Assembly: GCA_900314885.1 (NCBI GenBank)
Contig: OMWY01000004.1
Coordinates: forward strand, 1 to 64,000
Reading direction: 5' to 3'
Length of the DNA: 64,000 bases
DNA from: an uncultured Eubacteriales bacterium
Lineage (GTDB): Bacteria; Bacillota; Clostridia; Lachnospirales; Lachnospiraceae
Shown: in pieces, positions 1 to 8,816 of the stretch
Layout of the letters: each line of letters starts with the position of its first letter
Position numbering within the stretch: the first letter of the stretch is position 1
Notes under the pieces: generated by a model
The model's database searches: none
Told to the model about the DNA's origin: nothing
What the model saw: only the letters and a program-made list of their open reading frames with translations
Translations under genes and position numbers: made by a program

Positions 1-612
1 GGTTTCCTGCATTTTGTTCCCGCAGCCGATCACCCCGAAGGTGCCATGCGCGATGTGCAGGATTGGGATACCGGAAGACCCTTAGGACAAATCCCCCAGA
101 TTGCACACACTTATTCGGTAGTGGGCAACACGAACGAACACCAAGTCACCATCGGGGAGACCACTTGGGGCGGACGCGAAGCCCTCTGGGACACCGTCGG
201 CGTGGACTACGGAAGCCTCATCTATATCGCGCTGGAGCGTTCCAAGACAGCACGCGAAGCGATCGAGTGCATGATCGCACTCGTGAACGAATATGGCTAT
301 GCCTCAGAAGGAGAATCCTTCTCCATCGGTGACCCCAACGAGATCTGGATCATGGACCTCATTGGCAAAGGTCCCGGAAAGAAAGGCGCTAACTGGGTAG
401 CCGTTCGTATCCCGGATGACGCTATCAGCGGACATGCCAACCAAGCTCGTATCACTACCCTTCCCCAAGGAAAAGTCAAACTAACCAAAGAGCAGAAACG
501 CCTCCAGAAGAAACTGAACTGCATCTGTCATGGCGATTGGATGTGGGATAAAGACCTCATCGTTTTTGCACGCGAAAAAGAGTTCTTCAAACGATCTCAC
601 AAAGCTCAGTAA
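1..612 (+). pseudogene. C69-family dipeptidase, 5' cut by window edge, 3' end lost
   Basis: The frame is open from base 1, so the start lies outside the window. The protein matches the middle of peptidase family C69 (PepD-like Ntn-hydrolase dipeptidases): a WDTG..LG.IPQ segment, NEHQ followed by GETTWGGRE, a DYGSLIYIALERSKTAREAI helix region, an EGESFSI.DPNE.WIM.LIGKGPG core and the SGHANQARI segment. Family members usually continue for well over 150 residues after the FAREKEFF segment. Here the frame stops seven codons later at 612, and the AT-rich operon from 648 begins. Codon choice (GCC, CTC, AAG, GGC) is GC-richer than in that operon. I infer the gene was truncated when the operon arrived; a possible tail lies at 8141-8239. 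The truncated product is unlikely to be active. Confidence 0.75.
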
Positions 613-647
613 ACAAATCTATTATTATTTCACATTGGGGGCAGATT

Positions 648-1538
648 ATGAAGAATCAATATGTGGGAGACATAGGAGATTTCGGAAAATACTCTATGCT
701 CCGAGCATTTATAGATGCAGGAATTAAGGTTGGCGTGAACTGGTATCTGACGGAGGACGATGGTTCTAATGATGGTAAGTTTACGGACTATTTGAATAAA
801 GGCGTAATGCGAAGATATTGTCCGGAAGTATTTGATGCATTGAAGGGCATTGCAAAGAACAAGGACAAATCTGTTTTTGATATTGAAAAGAGTGGCATTC
901 TCCCTGGAACAGTATTTTACTCAGAGATTCTTAAACCGGAGGGTACGCCTAATGATCGAGAGCAGGAACGTAGCAGTTGGTTTCAGGAAAGTTTGTATGA
1001 GCTTAAGGATGCAGAACTGATTTTTATGGATCCGGATAACGGCTTACTTGAAAGCAATGATGCCACGAAGCTTGGCGGTGAGAAATATGTTCTTCCAAGC
1101 GAAGTTGAAAGCTATTTTATTGAAGGACATAACGTTGTTTATTATTGCCATAAGGGAAGAAGACCATATGAGCAGTGGGAAGCTCACAAGAGCCTAATGT
1201 TTAAGAGAATTAAGGATGCGAAGCCGGCAATTCTGACTTACCACAAAGGTTCACAAAGATCTTATATATTTTTGATTCATGATAAAGATTTCGTGAAGTA
1301 TAGAAAGGTTATAGACGGAATCCTTGGTGGATGGTACAAGGTGTTTTCTGAAGAGTATACATCCAAGGGAAACGCGGCAGGAGAGTCTGTCGGTGATGCT
1401 TTTGAAATTGAGTATGCTGGAGCAAGGTATACAATTGAGAAAAGAGCTGATGGGAAAATACAGATGAAAAGCAGCAAGGAGCCAAATACTACTCGGATAG
1501 TTACGGTTGATATGTTTTTAAGGGACATTGGATTTTAA
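648..1538 (+). CDS. Conserved hypothetical protein, first gene of putative defence operon
   Basis: This 296-residue soluble protein has a GGGGGC ribosome site just before the ATG. It opens with a NQYVGDIGDFGKY segment and carries an acidic IFMDPDNGLL motif near residue 128, preceded by a WFQESL helix. A VVYYCHKGRRPYEQW stretch follows, and then an ITYHKGSQRSYIF-like region. The hydrophobic strand ending in DPD-N recalls the motif after strand 4 of Rossmann methyltransferases and some nucleases, but I cannot see a glycine-rich SAM loop, so enzymatic function is unproven. It is followed at 12 bp by the small membrane protein and then by DUF6361, PLD and helicase genes, all on the same strand, which suggests a shared defence role. 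Low GC content compared with the flanks suggests transfer. Confidence 0.7.
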   Translation: MKNQYVGDIGDFGKYSMLRAFIDAGIKVGVNWYLTEDDGSNDGKFTDYLNKGVMRRYCPEVFDALKGIAKNKDKSVFDIEKSGILPGTVFYSEILKPEGTPNDREQERSSWFQESLYELKDAELIFMDPDNGLLESNDATKLGGEKYVLPSEVESYFIEGHNVVYYCHKGRRPYEQWEAHKSLMFKRIKDAKPAILTYHKGSQRSYIFLIHDKDFVKYRKVIDGILGGWYKVFSEEYTSKGNAAGESVGDAFEIEYAGARYTIEKRADGKIQMKSSKEPNTTRIVTVDMFLRDIGF

Positions 1539-1550
1539 GGAAGTGGTTTA

Positions 1551-1733
1551 ATGTCGAATGGAAGGTATTCTGATGATCTGCGAGAAGATTCATTGTTTAG
1601 AGACGATGAAATGCGCTTAATGGAAGAATTGGAAAAAGAATCTAATGAAGGTAAAAGAAAGGCCCCGATTGGATCGGTAGTTTTATTCATTGTGATAGCA
1701 GGCTTATTTATTTGGTGGTTCTTTTTCGGATAA
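1551..1733 (+). CDS. Small single-pass membrane protein
   Basis: This 60-residue protein starts 12 bp after the upstream stop with a GGAAGTGG ribosome site. The N-terminal 38 residues are highly charged (many E, D, R, K) and look soluble or coiled. Residues 41-59 form one hydrophobic helix rich in V, I and F that ends in WWFFFG at the C terminus. The layout is that of a tail-anchored protein with its charged part in the cytoplasm. I do not recognise a family. Its position between the DPD-motif protein and DUF6361 suggests that it may tether or gate the system at the membrane, but this is inference only. Confidence 0.6.
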   Translation: MSNGRYSDDLREDSLFRDDEMRLMEELEKESNEGKRKAPIGSVVLFIVIAGLFIWWFFFG

Positions 1734-1754
1734 AGGAAAAGGTGGTTATATAAA

Positions 1755-2978
1755 ATGCAACTTGGCTGGGTGGATTATTCCAGAGAAGAAAGAGAAACAA
1801 TTAAAGAATTGCTAAAGGTTCTCGGGGAATCAGGTTCTCTGGATGAGCTTGGCGTTGGCATTGTAAGAGACAGTATTTCGGATCTCTTATATCCGGGAAC
1901 CTCTGTCTTACATACTCGTGCGAAGTATTACATTCTAATTCCGGAACTTTTTAAGAAAGCCATGAAGAGTGGACTTACAACCGGAGCTGAGGTTAGAAAT
2001 CTCATTAACACAGATCAGGATAGAATCGCAAGGGCACTCAGACGTGCGATAGATGAAGAAACAGGAACGAAGGCAGCAGGAATCATCGGCGGGCGTTCGG
2101 ATCGCGGTGTTAAGATGAAGCCTACAAGAATCTATTGGAATGCCCTGCGTACAACCGAGATTTTATGTAATGGGGATATGTCTTTTGATGACGCTTGTAG
2201 TGCTGTTGCAGGTTATAACAGAAAGACACAGAATATCGTAATCAAGTATGAGAGCGACGATGATGGTGGCGATGCTGATGATGCCGGAGTAGGTAATTTC
2301 GCTTTATTTAATGCTCCTTGTAAAGAAAGAATAGAGGACTATTTGGATAATCCGACTTTACATCTTAGAAAAGATGAGGCGGATTATTTGCGTACCCAGT
2401 TTTTACATGTCCCTGTAATGAAGAATACGCTTATGGAGTACTGCCTTAAGACTAAGACATCATATCAAGGTGTAGCACTCGATGATATTCCTACCGAAGG
2501 AATGCCGGAAGTTTTGGCACATAATTTGGAGCTGGCAACTGAATTTGCAAACTTTATATATGGTGCCTATATCGTCTATAACCTTTTGTTTATCGAGAAT
2601 GGTGGAGAGTACGCAACTGCTGAAGAAAAAAGCAGATTAGAGAATAAGTATAAGGATTGGAAGAAGAATAGTCCGGGACTGCCTCATCGTGATGAGATAT
2701 TAAAGCTTGTTAGAAATCACGAGCATTATAAAGCGGCACTTCGGGATTTTTTGATTCGTTTTGAAAGTGCTGTAAAAAATAATACTACAGATAGTTGCTC
2801 CGATGAAGAAAAACGGATTATAAGACAGCGTGAGCAAGCTTGTAAATCCGTTAAAGCTAAGATTGGCAAGGATTATCCATATCAGGAGATTCAGAGTTCG
2901 CCAATGAATTACAGACATGGTACCGGTCAGACTATCATTTCTGATATTTTGAAAGGAATGGTGAGAGACGATGCCTAG
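1755..2978 (+). CDS. DUF6361-like protein of putative defence operon
   Basis: This 407-residue protein opens with a GWVDYS..ER motif, followed by ELGVG.VRD.ISDLLYPGTSVLHTRAKY and a YILIPELF segment. I recognise that arrangement as DUF6361, a family with no established biochemical function. Residues 100-130 hold a GIIGGRSDRGVK.KP.RIYWN stretch, which is also typical of the family. The C-terminal third is charged and helical and ends in a PM.YRHGTGQTIISDI tail. The gene overlaps the PLD gene by 8 bp, a sign of translational coupling. DUF6361 genes next to PLD nucleases and helicases point to a defence cassette. The family name is from memory of motifs and not from a search. Confidence 0.65.
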   Translation: MQLGWVDYSREERETIKELLKVLGESGSLDELGVGIVRDSISDLLYPGTSVLHTRAKYYILIPELFKKAMKSGLTTGAEVRNLINTDQDRIARALRRAIDEETGTKAAGIIGGRSDRGVKMKPTRIYWNALRTTEILCNGDMSFDDACSAVAGYNRKTQNIVIKYESDDDGGDADDAGVGNFALFNAPCKERIEDYLDNPTLHLRKDEADYLRTQFLHVPVMKNTLMEYCLKTKTSYQGVALDDIPTEGMPEVLAHNLELATEFANFIYGAYIVYNLLFIENGGEYATAEEKSRLENKYKDWKKNSPGLPHRDEILKLVRNHEHYKAALRDFLIRFESAVKNNTTDSCSDEEKRIIRQREQACKSVKAKIGKDYPYQEIQSSPMNYRHGTGQTIISDILKGMVRDDA

Positions 2979-4806
2979 AAGAAGATTTGATCAAAACAAT
3001 GACCGTGTAGATTACGGTGAGCTTTTAAGTGCTGATGCATATTATGAATTGGATCAAGCAGTATGCCTTACATATTCGCTGGATATGGAAGCGTTGATGG
3101 GAATACCGCTTTGTCTTGGGATGCACGGAGAGATGACGACAGGTCAGAAGAATAATCCTCTATATGTGCTTGAAGCTATCAGAAGGACAGGAAAGAAGCT
3201 ATCTATCTTTTGTAATGTGGGCTGTATTAAGGTGCCAAAGACGGAGAGTAGGCTTTATGCCCTTTTAGAAGACAGCATCCATGAAGTCAGGATGCCGAAC
3301 TATAGAAATAACTTTCATCCGAAGTTATGGGTTCTTCAGTATCACAATATTCATGATGGCAGTCTAATGATTAAGATTGTTACGTTGAGCCGTAATCTTA
3401 CCTTTGACCAGAGCATGGATGTTGCAGTTGATATGGAAGGCTTTGTAGGAAGTAAGATAAATCCAAAGAATCAGCCGATAGCAGATCTGCTCACATTTGT
3501 ATCGCAGTTTGACAGCAATAAAAACAGATACAAGATACTGATAGAGAATGTAAGAAGAGTAGAAAAGTTTGAGCTGCTGGACTGCTTTGATGATTATGAG
3601 TTCCATCCATTTGGAATATATGGGAAAAATGAAAACGGAATAAAGAGGATATCATCAGCCGAACGTCGAAAGACGCCGCGCGAGATGTTCAGAGATTGTT
3701 ATGCTTTATTTGTTGTATCGCCTTTTTTGTCGGAAACAGTGGTCGGAGATCTGCTTGATGATTATAGTAAGAATCCAGAATCAGGCCCAGTTAAAAGATG
3801 TTTGATTACAAGGGATACATCTGTTACGAAGAGAATCTATGATGCGTTTAACCGCAGAGCAGGCGATGGTGTTTGGACAATCAATCCAGCGCTAAGCTCT
3901 AATGATGCATTAGAAGACGGAGATACATTTGGCTATGTGAACCGTGATGTTCATGCAAAGGTATATTTTACTGATAAGTATAATGAACCAAAGAAGTTAT
4001 ATTTAGGATCGCTTAACACATCGAATAATGCATTTGATCATAATGTTGAGTTTTTGTTGGAGCTAACATATAAACCGTATCATGCAAGTTATGAAAGCGT
4101 AAGAGACGATTTTATACCTGCCAACGATGAAAAGAACGGTTGCCCGTTTGTGCAGATGACGAGCTATGATGAAATCGAAAAAGAAGATGAAGAATCTGAG
4201 GTTGATTTCAGGGAGGCAGTGTACGGTGTTCAGTCAGCAGAAGTGATTCCAAGCAATGGGGCATTTGCTATAAAAGTATACTGCGAACATGATTTTGAAG
4301 GTGTAACGATAAGACCATTTTTTGTAAAGACGAATATAAAACCTCTGACTGAAGAAGTGGTTTTTGAAGGTGTAGCGTTGAATAGTCTTAGCAACATGTT
4401 TGTTTTGACAAAGGATGGAGCGGACTGTCTTATTCGACTGGAAGTTACAGGAATGCCTTCTGAAGAAAGAGAAGATGCTATCTTTAATGATATTATCAGC
4501 AATCGTCCTATGTTTATGACATACATGCGGTATTTGCTGGATGAAGACTTTTACGACAGCATAAGTTTTGAAGAACTTTTGAGTCAGAGCAAAGAAGTAG
4601 GAGATAAATCCGAGGGTTATGGCTTTGCGGTAGAGCCGGATATTTATGAAAGGATGCTTAAGGCGGCGGCAGAATATCCGGAGCGATTTGATTCCATGTA
4701 TGAAGTAGTGGAAAAGATTGATGATGAAAAGATAGGCGAAGAATTTAAGCAGCTACTGGAATTATTTATAAAGGCAGCAGGCGGAAAGGGGAAAGGTCGA
4801 AAATGA
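2971..4806 (+). CDS. Phospholipase D-like nuclease (two HKD motifs)
   Basis: This 611-residue protein has two half-sites of the phospholipase D superfamily. The first is HPK at residues 116-118 with a following LSRNLT. The second is HAK at 328-330 with GSLN at 346-349. Paired HxK and GS.N motifs form the catalytic centre of PLD-type nucleases, which cleave DNA through a covalent histidine intermediate. The residues after about 400 show no motif I recognise and may bind partners. The gene overlaps DUF6361 by 8 bp and the helicase by 4 bp, so the three proteins are probably made in fixed ratio and may form one complex. The first half lacks the classic D after HxK(x)4, so the two halves may not be equally active. 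Confidence 0.8.
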   Translation: MPRRRFDQNNDRVDYGELLSADAYYELDQAVCLTYSLDMEALMGIPLCLGMHGEMTTGQKNNPLYVLEAIRRTGKKLSIFCNVGCIKVPKTESRLYALLEDSIHEVRMPNYRNNFHPKLWVLQYHNIHDGSLMIKIVTLSRNLTFDQSMDVAVDMEGFVGSKINPKNQPIADLLTFVSQFDSNKNRYKILIENVRRVEKFELLDCFDDYEFHPFGIYGKNENGIKRISSAERRKTPREMFRDCYALFVVSPFLSETVVGDLLDDYSKNPESGPVKRCLITRDTSVTKRIYDAFNRRAGDGVWTINPALSSNDALEDGDTFGYVNRDVHAKVYFTDKYNEPKKLYLGSLNTSNNAFDHNVEFLLELTYKPYHASYESVRDDFIPANDEKNGCPFVQMTSYDEIEKEDEESEVDFREAVYGVQSAEVIPSNGAFAIKVYCEHDFEGVTIRPFFVKTNIKPLTEEVVFEGVALNSLSNMFVLTKDGADCLIRLEVTGMPSEEREDAIFNDIISNRPMFMTYMRYLLDEDFYDSISFEELLSQSKEVGDKSEGYGFAVEPDIYERMLKAAAEYPERFDSMYEVVEKIDDEKIGEEFKQLLELFIKAAGGKGKGRK

Positions 4807-7800
4807 TAGCGAAAGATTTTCAAGAAGCAACAGCGACTCGAATCGTTGACCTTTTCCGGCAAGGACATAACCGTGTCCTTCTTGCTGACGAAGTTGGCTT
4901 GGGTAAGACGATAGTTGCAAAAACTGTAGTAGAAAAGACCGGAGTATGGCGCAAAGAAATCAATGATCCGGATTATGTGGTGGTTTATATATGTTCTAAT
5001 GCCGGTATTGCGAACCAAAATTGCAGCAAGCTTGGAATAGCAAAGGAAAACCGGGTAAGCATTTCAGAAGGTCGTCTTTCCATGCAGCATCTTATGCTCG
5101 CCGAGACGGAGAGCAGAACCAATGTAAGACTGATTCCTATGACTCCGGCAACATCATTTCAGATAAAGAGCGGTGCAGGTACAGCGCATGAAAGAGCACT
5201 GGCTTATTTGATTATAGATTACAGTGGAATGTGCGGTAGTTACTCAGAAGAGCTTTCCTTCTTTATGCGTACATATTTTATTGAGAAGCCGGATTCGTGG
5301 CAGTGGTATCTCGATTATGAGAAATGGAGAATTGATCAGCTTCCGGATAAACGCAGCTATCTAAAGAGAATGAAGGAAGAACTTCAAAACTATATGAAGG
5401 AAGACCTTGTCTCTGAGATAAAGTCGGTATGCAGAAAAATCAGAAAGCATTGGGATGAGTTGCCGGATAATGCACGTTTGCATGATATTTTGTCATGGCA
5501 GGAGCAGAAGGATCTGATAAACAAGATACGGTACTGTTTTGCTGAAATCAGCTTAGGCATGTTAAATCCTGATCTTGTCATTATGGATGAGTTTCAGAGA
5601 TTTAAGGATCTTATTGAAGTAGATGAAAACGACCATAGTGACGGAGCATTACTGTCAAAGAAGTTTTTGAAAGATAATACGGATAGCTGTGTTCTGCTTC
5701 TATCAGCTACTCCATATAAACCATATTCGACTTTGACTGAGCTTACCAATGGTGAAGAGACGCATTTACAAGGCTTCATGCGTGTAATGGATTTCCTCGT
5801 TAATGGTAAGCAGGAAAACGACAGATTCCATACTGTTTGGGAAGCATATTCTGAGCATCTGTCTGAAATACGTGGAGATAATCTTAGTGTTTTAATTGCT
5901 TCCAAGAATGAGGCGGAGCATGAGCTATATGGCCATATGTGCCGAACGGAGCGTAGAGATTCAGGCATTATCAATACTGAAAAGGCTCGTGCCATGTCCA
6001 TTGACAACTTGTCCGCAGCAAATGTTTCTTCCTATATAGAGTTGCAAACATTTATGTATAAGATGGGAATCGGTAATTTCCCGATTGAGTATGTAAAGTC
6101 AGCTCCGTTTTTAATGTCTTTTATGAACTACAAGGTAAAAGATAAGATTGATGGAGCAATGGCTGGCAAGAAGTATCCGATAGATGCTTCGTATAGAAAC
6201 AAGTTAATCCGCAATATGCCGATGTCTTTCCTGAGACGGTCAGAGATTAATGAGTACAAGCCGTTGCCTGATACAAATGCAAGGTTGAATACGCTGTTTG
6301 AGGAAATATTCTCTAAAGGTGAGGATAGAAAGGGGTATCCTGAACTGTTGCTGTGGATACCTCCGGCCAATAAGTATTACAAAGCCGGAAGTAGAAGTAT
6401 TTTTGAACAGTGCGAAGGCTATTCTAAGACACTGGTATTCTCCAGCTGGGAGATGGTGCCGAGAGTGATTGCAACATTGACCTCGTATGAAGCCGAACGT
6501 TTGGTGAATCGGCGTATCGGTAATAAGAGTGTGGAGCAGCAGTCTTATTATGCGTTGCCTGAAGAAGCTGACTTCGATGATGAAGTAGATCCTAAGAAGA
6601 ATAAACGTGGTAAGACGAGATTTCTTATCAGAGAACAAAGAGAGCTTGTGGATTATCCGTCGGTATGGCTGGCAGAGAAATATGATTACAAGGCTTATTA
6701 CGGGCAGGAGCTTTTCAAAATCCGCAAAGATATAAAGCAACTTATAAAGGAAGATATAGATAAGGTTGCAAAGGAAACCGGTATTCCGACAGGAAGCCTT
6801 GGAGCTAAGCAGTTGCTATCTCTTCTTATATATATGGACGCAAGTATATCTGAAGAAGAATGTGAGCTGCCGGAACGTCTTCCGTCTGATGAAGATTTAG
6901 ATACTTTGGTTAATATGGCAATCGCTTCTCCGGCTGTTTGCCTGTATCGTGCCCTTGATGATGTAGAAGACAGCGTTTTAAGAATAGAACTGGCACGGAC
7001 ATGTTGTGATCAGAGCTTTGTTAGTATGTTTAACAGACCGGAATCCCGGAGTATTATGGATGCTGTTTTTGAAGGCCGAAGAGGATCCAGCGAAGAGAAG
7101 CATTACGAGCAGGTGTTTATTTACTGTGCTGATGGTAATTTTCAGTCCATGATTGATGAGTATAAGTTTGCACTGGGCGTTACCGGAGAAGACTTTGTGG
7201 AAGCAATAAATGATTCTTTCTTGCAGACATCGAACTTACCGTATGTATCACAGGAGTTTTACAGGGCTAGTTTTACTGATAAGCCGATGAAACGTGCCCC
7301 GAGACTTAGGGTTCATTTTGCAGCTGGGTATTTTGACGCTAAGACCAGCGATAAGACGATACAGCGAGTAAATAATGTAAGAAATGCTTTTAATTCGCCG
7401 TTCCGTCCGTTTGTGCTGGCAACAACATCTGTCGGGCAGGAGGGATTAGACTTCCATTTATATAGTAGAAAGGTAGTTCATTGGAATCTTCCGAATAACC
7501 CGATTGATCTTGAACAGCGTGAAGGTAGAATAAACCGGTATATGTGTCATGCCATCAGACAAAATGTAGCAGCGAATGAAGATGAACCTGATTGGAATGA
7601 CAAGTTTGATGCGACGCGAGAGAAGTACGGAGCAAATTCTTCAGAGATGATACCGTATTGGTGCCTGCCGGAAGACTATCCGTACAAATACCAAATAGAA
7701 CGTATAGTACCGATGTATCCGTTCAGTCAGGATAAGACGAAGTATGACAGACTGATAAACGTGCTGGCGTTGTACCGGCTGACACTTGGACAGCCACGAC

Positions 7801-7910
7801 AGGAAGAGATGATATCGATCCTGCAGCGTGAGGATCTATCGTCGGAGCAGATGGAAGAGTTGTTCTTTGATCTGTCTCCATACAGCAGGAAGCAGAAGAA
7901 TAAGGGGTGA
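4803..7910 (+). CDS. Large SF2 (SNF2/DEAD-type) helicase of putative defence operon
   Basis: This 1035-residue protein carries superfamily 2 helicase motifs in order: Walker A GLGKT at 32-36 inside ADEVGLGKT, motif II DEFQ at 262-265, motif III SATP at 301-304, a LVFSS-type strand near 550, a TTSVGQEGLDFH segment near 880 and motif VI QREGRINR at 905-912. About 450 residues of non-motif sequence lie between motif III and the last motifs, so there is a large insertion or partner-binding domain. The ATG overlaps the PLD gene stop by 4 bp. A helicase paired with a PLD nuclease recalls DISARM and the helicase/PLD restriction-like systems from defence-island screens. A DrmB (DUF1998) partner is absent here. 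ATP-dependent DNA translocation feeding a PLD nuclease is the likely mode of action, by inference. Confidence 0.85.
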   Translation: MIAKDFQEATATRIVDLFRQGHNRVLLADEVGLGKTIVAKTVVEKTGVWRKEINDPDYVVVYICSNAGIANQNCSKLGIAKENRVSISEGRLSMQHLMLAETESRTNVRLIPMTPATSFQIKSGAGTAHERALAYLIIDYSGMCGSYSEELSFFMRTYFIEKPDSWQWYLDYEKWRIDQLPDKRSYLKRMKEELQNYMKEDLVSEIKSVCRKIRKHWDELPDNARLHDILSWQEQKDLINKIRYCFAEISLGMLNPDLVIMDEFQRFKDLIEVDENDHSDGALLSKKFLKDNTDSCVLLLSATPYKPYSTLTELTNGEETHLQGFMRVMDFLVNGKQENDRFHTVWEAYSEHLSEIRGDNLSVLIASKNEAEHELYGHMCRTERRDSGIINTEKARAMSIDNLSAANVSSYIELQTFMYKMGIGNFPIEYVKSAPFLMSFMNYKVKDKIDGAMAGKKYPIDASYRNKLIRNMPMSFLRRSEINEYKPLPDTNARLNTLFEEIFSKGEDRKGYPELLLWIPPANKYYKAGSRSIFEQCEGYSKTLVFSSWEMVPRVIATLTSYEAERLVNRRIGNKSVEQQSYYALPEEADFDDEVDPKKNKRGKTRFLIREQRELVDYPSVWLAEKYDYKAYYGQELFKIRKDIKQLIKEDIDKVAKETGIPTGSLGAKQLLSLLIYMDASISEEECELPERLPSDEDLDTLVNMAIASPAVCLYRALDDVEDSVLRIELARTCCDQSFVSMFNRPESRSIMDAVFEGRRGSSEEKHYEQVFIYCADGNFQSMIDEYKFALGVTGEDFVEAINDSFLQTSNLPYVSQEFYRASFTDKPMKRAPRLRVHFAAGYFDAKTSDKTIQRVNNVRNAFNSPFRPFVLATTSVGQEGLDFHLYSRKVVHWNLPNNPIDLEQREGRINRYMCHAIRQNVAANEDEPDWNDKFDATREKYGANSSEMIPYWCLPEDYPYKYQIERIVPMYPFSQDKTKYDRLINVLALYRLTLGQPRQEEMISILQREDLSSEQMEELFFDLSPYSRKQKNKG

Positions 7911-7914
7911 TTTT

Positions 7915-8145
7915 CTGAATCATAAGATTTTTTTAACAAAGCAACATATAGTAATGGCTGTCGTTCAGTATTGCGCAGACCATAATGATGATATGCCGGG
8001 GTTGGCAAAGATGCTTGATAATGGCGCAATGTCTATCGTGGAGTTTTCCGATGAAATAGTTATGGAGCTAATCAGGCATGCATACGATGTAAAAATGGAA
8101 AAGAGTTCACTACGCAGTCATCTTATGAAGGAAGTTCTCAGATGA
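7915..8145 (+). CDS. Small protein after the helicase, probable CTG start
   Basis: The frame after the helicase stop is open to 8145 and encodes about 76 residues. It has no ATG until 7954, but AAGGGGTG at 7902-7909 sits about six bases before a CTG at 7915, an unusually good ribosome site for a rare start codon. If ATG 7954 is used instead, the protein has 63 residues and no ribosome site. The sequence is acidic in the middle (DDMPGLAKMLDNG) and basic at the end, with a helical pattern. I do not recognise the family. Its 4-bp gap to the helicase makes it the last member of the operon. It could be a regulator or a small subunit. Confidence 0.5.
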   Translation: MNHKIFLTKQHIVMAVVQYCADHNDDMPGLAKMLDNGAMSIVEFSDEIVMELIRHAYDVKMEKSSLRSHLMKEVLR

Positions 8146-8239
8146 TGCCAACGATGCCATTACCCAGGCTTATTCTGAATGGAACGACGCCCTCAAGAAG
8201 ATGGGCGTAAGCATGAAGAAGCTCGGATTCAAAAACTGA
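8141..8239 (+). pseudogene. Possible 3' remnant of the interrupted dipeptidase gene
   Basis: After the last defence gene the base composition returns to that of 1-600. A short frame reads DANDAITQAYSEWNDALKKM and runs to a stop at 8237, then a strong terminator follows. The Y..W..L pattern is compatible with the C-terminal helix of C69 dipeptidases, but too little remains for a firm match. I infer that it is the end of the gene whose 5' part is at 1-612. It could also be the tail of an unrelated gene. Confidence 0.35.
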
Positions 8240-8305
8240 TCAATCCACAATACGGACAAATCACCGCTTTCATGTTCCAAGAAGACGGAAAGAATAAGAA
8301 AAATG

Positions 8306-8335
8306 AAAAAAGAAGGCTTTCGTGGCCTTCTTTTT
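8306..8335 (+). terminator. Rho-independent terminator
   Basis: The stem GAAGGC/GCCTTC is extended by A:T pairs, has a 7-base loop and is followed by five T. It closes the plus-strand unit and faces the convergent DUF3368 gene. Confidence 0.75.
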
Positions 8336-8816
8336 ATTCATTCGAAAGCCTGCGGATTCTTTCCACCAAAGCTTTCGAAAAATATATACCATGTGACTCC
8401 ATCTCTCTTATGATAGGCATCACAGCGGGAATCACATTGTTAGTTTTTGCCTTAATAAGTACTCCAAGAGTGCCTGTTAGTGGCAACTCCAGATATTCAG
8501 CCGTTTTCCTGGCCGACAAATCATCTATGATGACAAGATCCGCTTTCTTTTCCTGAGCAAGTATCATGACTTCTACCTCTCCATCATGTAATCTTGCTTT
8601 GTACATTTTCTTGTCGGCATAATTGGAAATATTTTCTATTTTGATCCATGACAGGTTTTTCTTTATTAGCGTCATGACAGCATCATTCTTTTCGGTCACT
8701 TCTCTGTATACGGCTTCCGGAATTAATATTTCCTTATACATCGCCTTAAGGATGTCCAGCCTTCCGATTTTGCACAGAGCAATTAGCGGTGTCGAATTAA
8801 CTACAACCTTACGCAT
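8334..8816 (-). CDS. DUF3368 PIN-like toxin/nuclease
   Basis: The start at 8816 gives a protein of 160 residues. It begins with MRKVVVNSTPLI and contains LHDGE.EVMILA followed by a LVIIDD.SARK.AEYL segment. These are the conserved blocks of DUF3368, a PIN-fold family with acidic catalytic residues usually paired with UPF0175 proteins. PIN proteins are metal-dependent RNases that act as toxins. The gene overlaps the upstream UPF0175 gene by 8 bp, which fits a toxin-antitoxin pair. A longer frame begins upstream at 8864, but the 8816 ATG matches the family N terminus. The first acidic residue is Asn here (NST), which is normal for DUF3368. Confidence 0.75.
   Translation of the reverse strand: MRKVVVNSTPLIALCKIGRLDILKAMYKEILIPEAVYREVTEKNDAVMTLIKKNLSWIKIENISNYADKKMYKARLHDGEVEVMILAQEKKADLVIIDDLSARKTAEYLELPLTGTLGVLIKAKTNNVIPAVMPIIREMESHGIYFSKALVERIRRLSNE

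Noticed and set aside
648..7910. Calling the operon DISARM
   Set aside because: A helicase and PLD protein are present, but no DrmB/DUF1998 and no clear methyltransferase motif were found, and the helicase has a different size.
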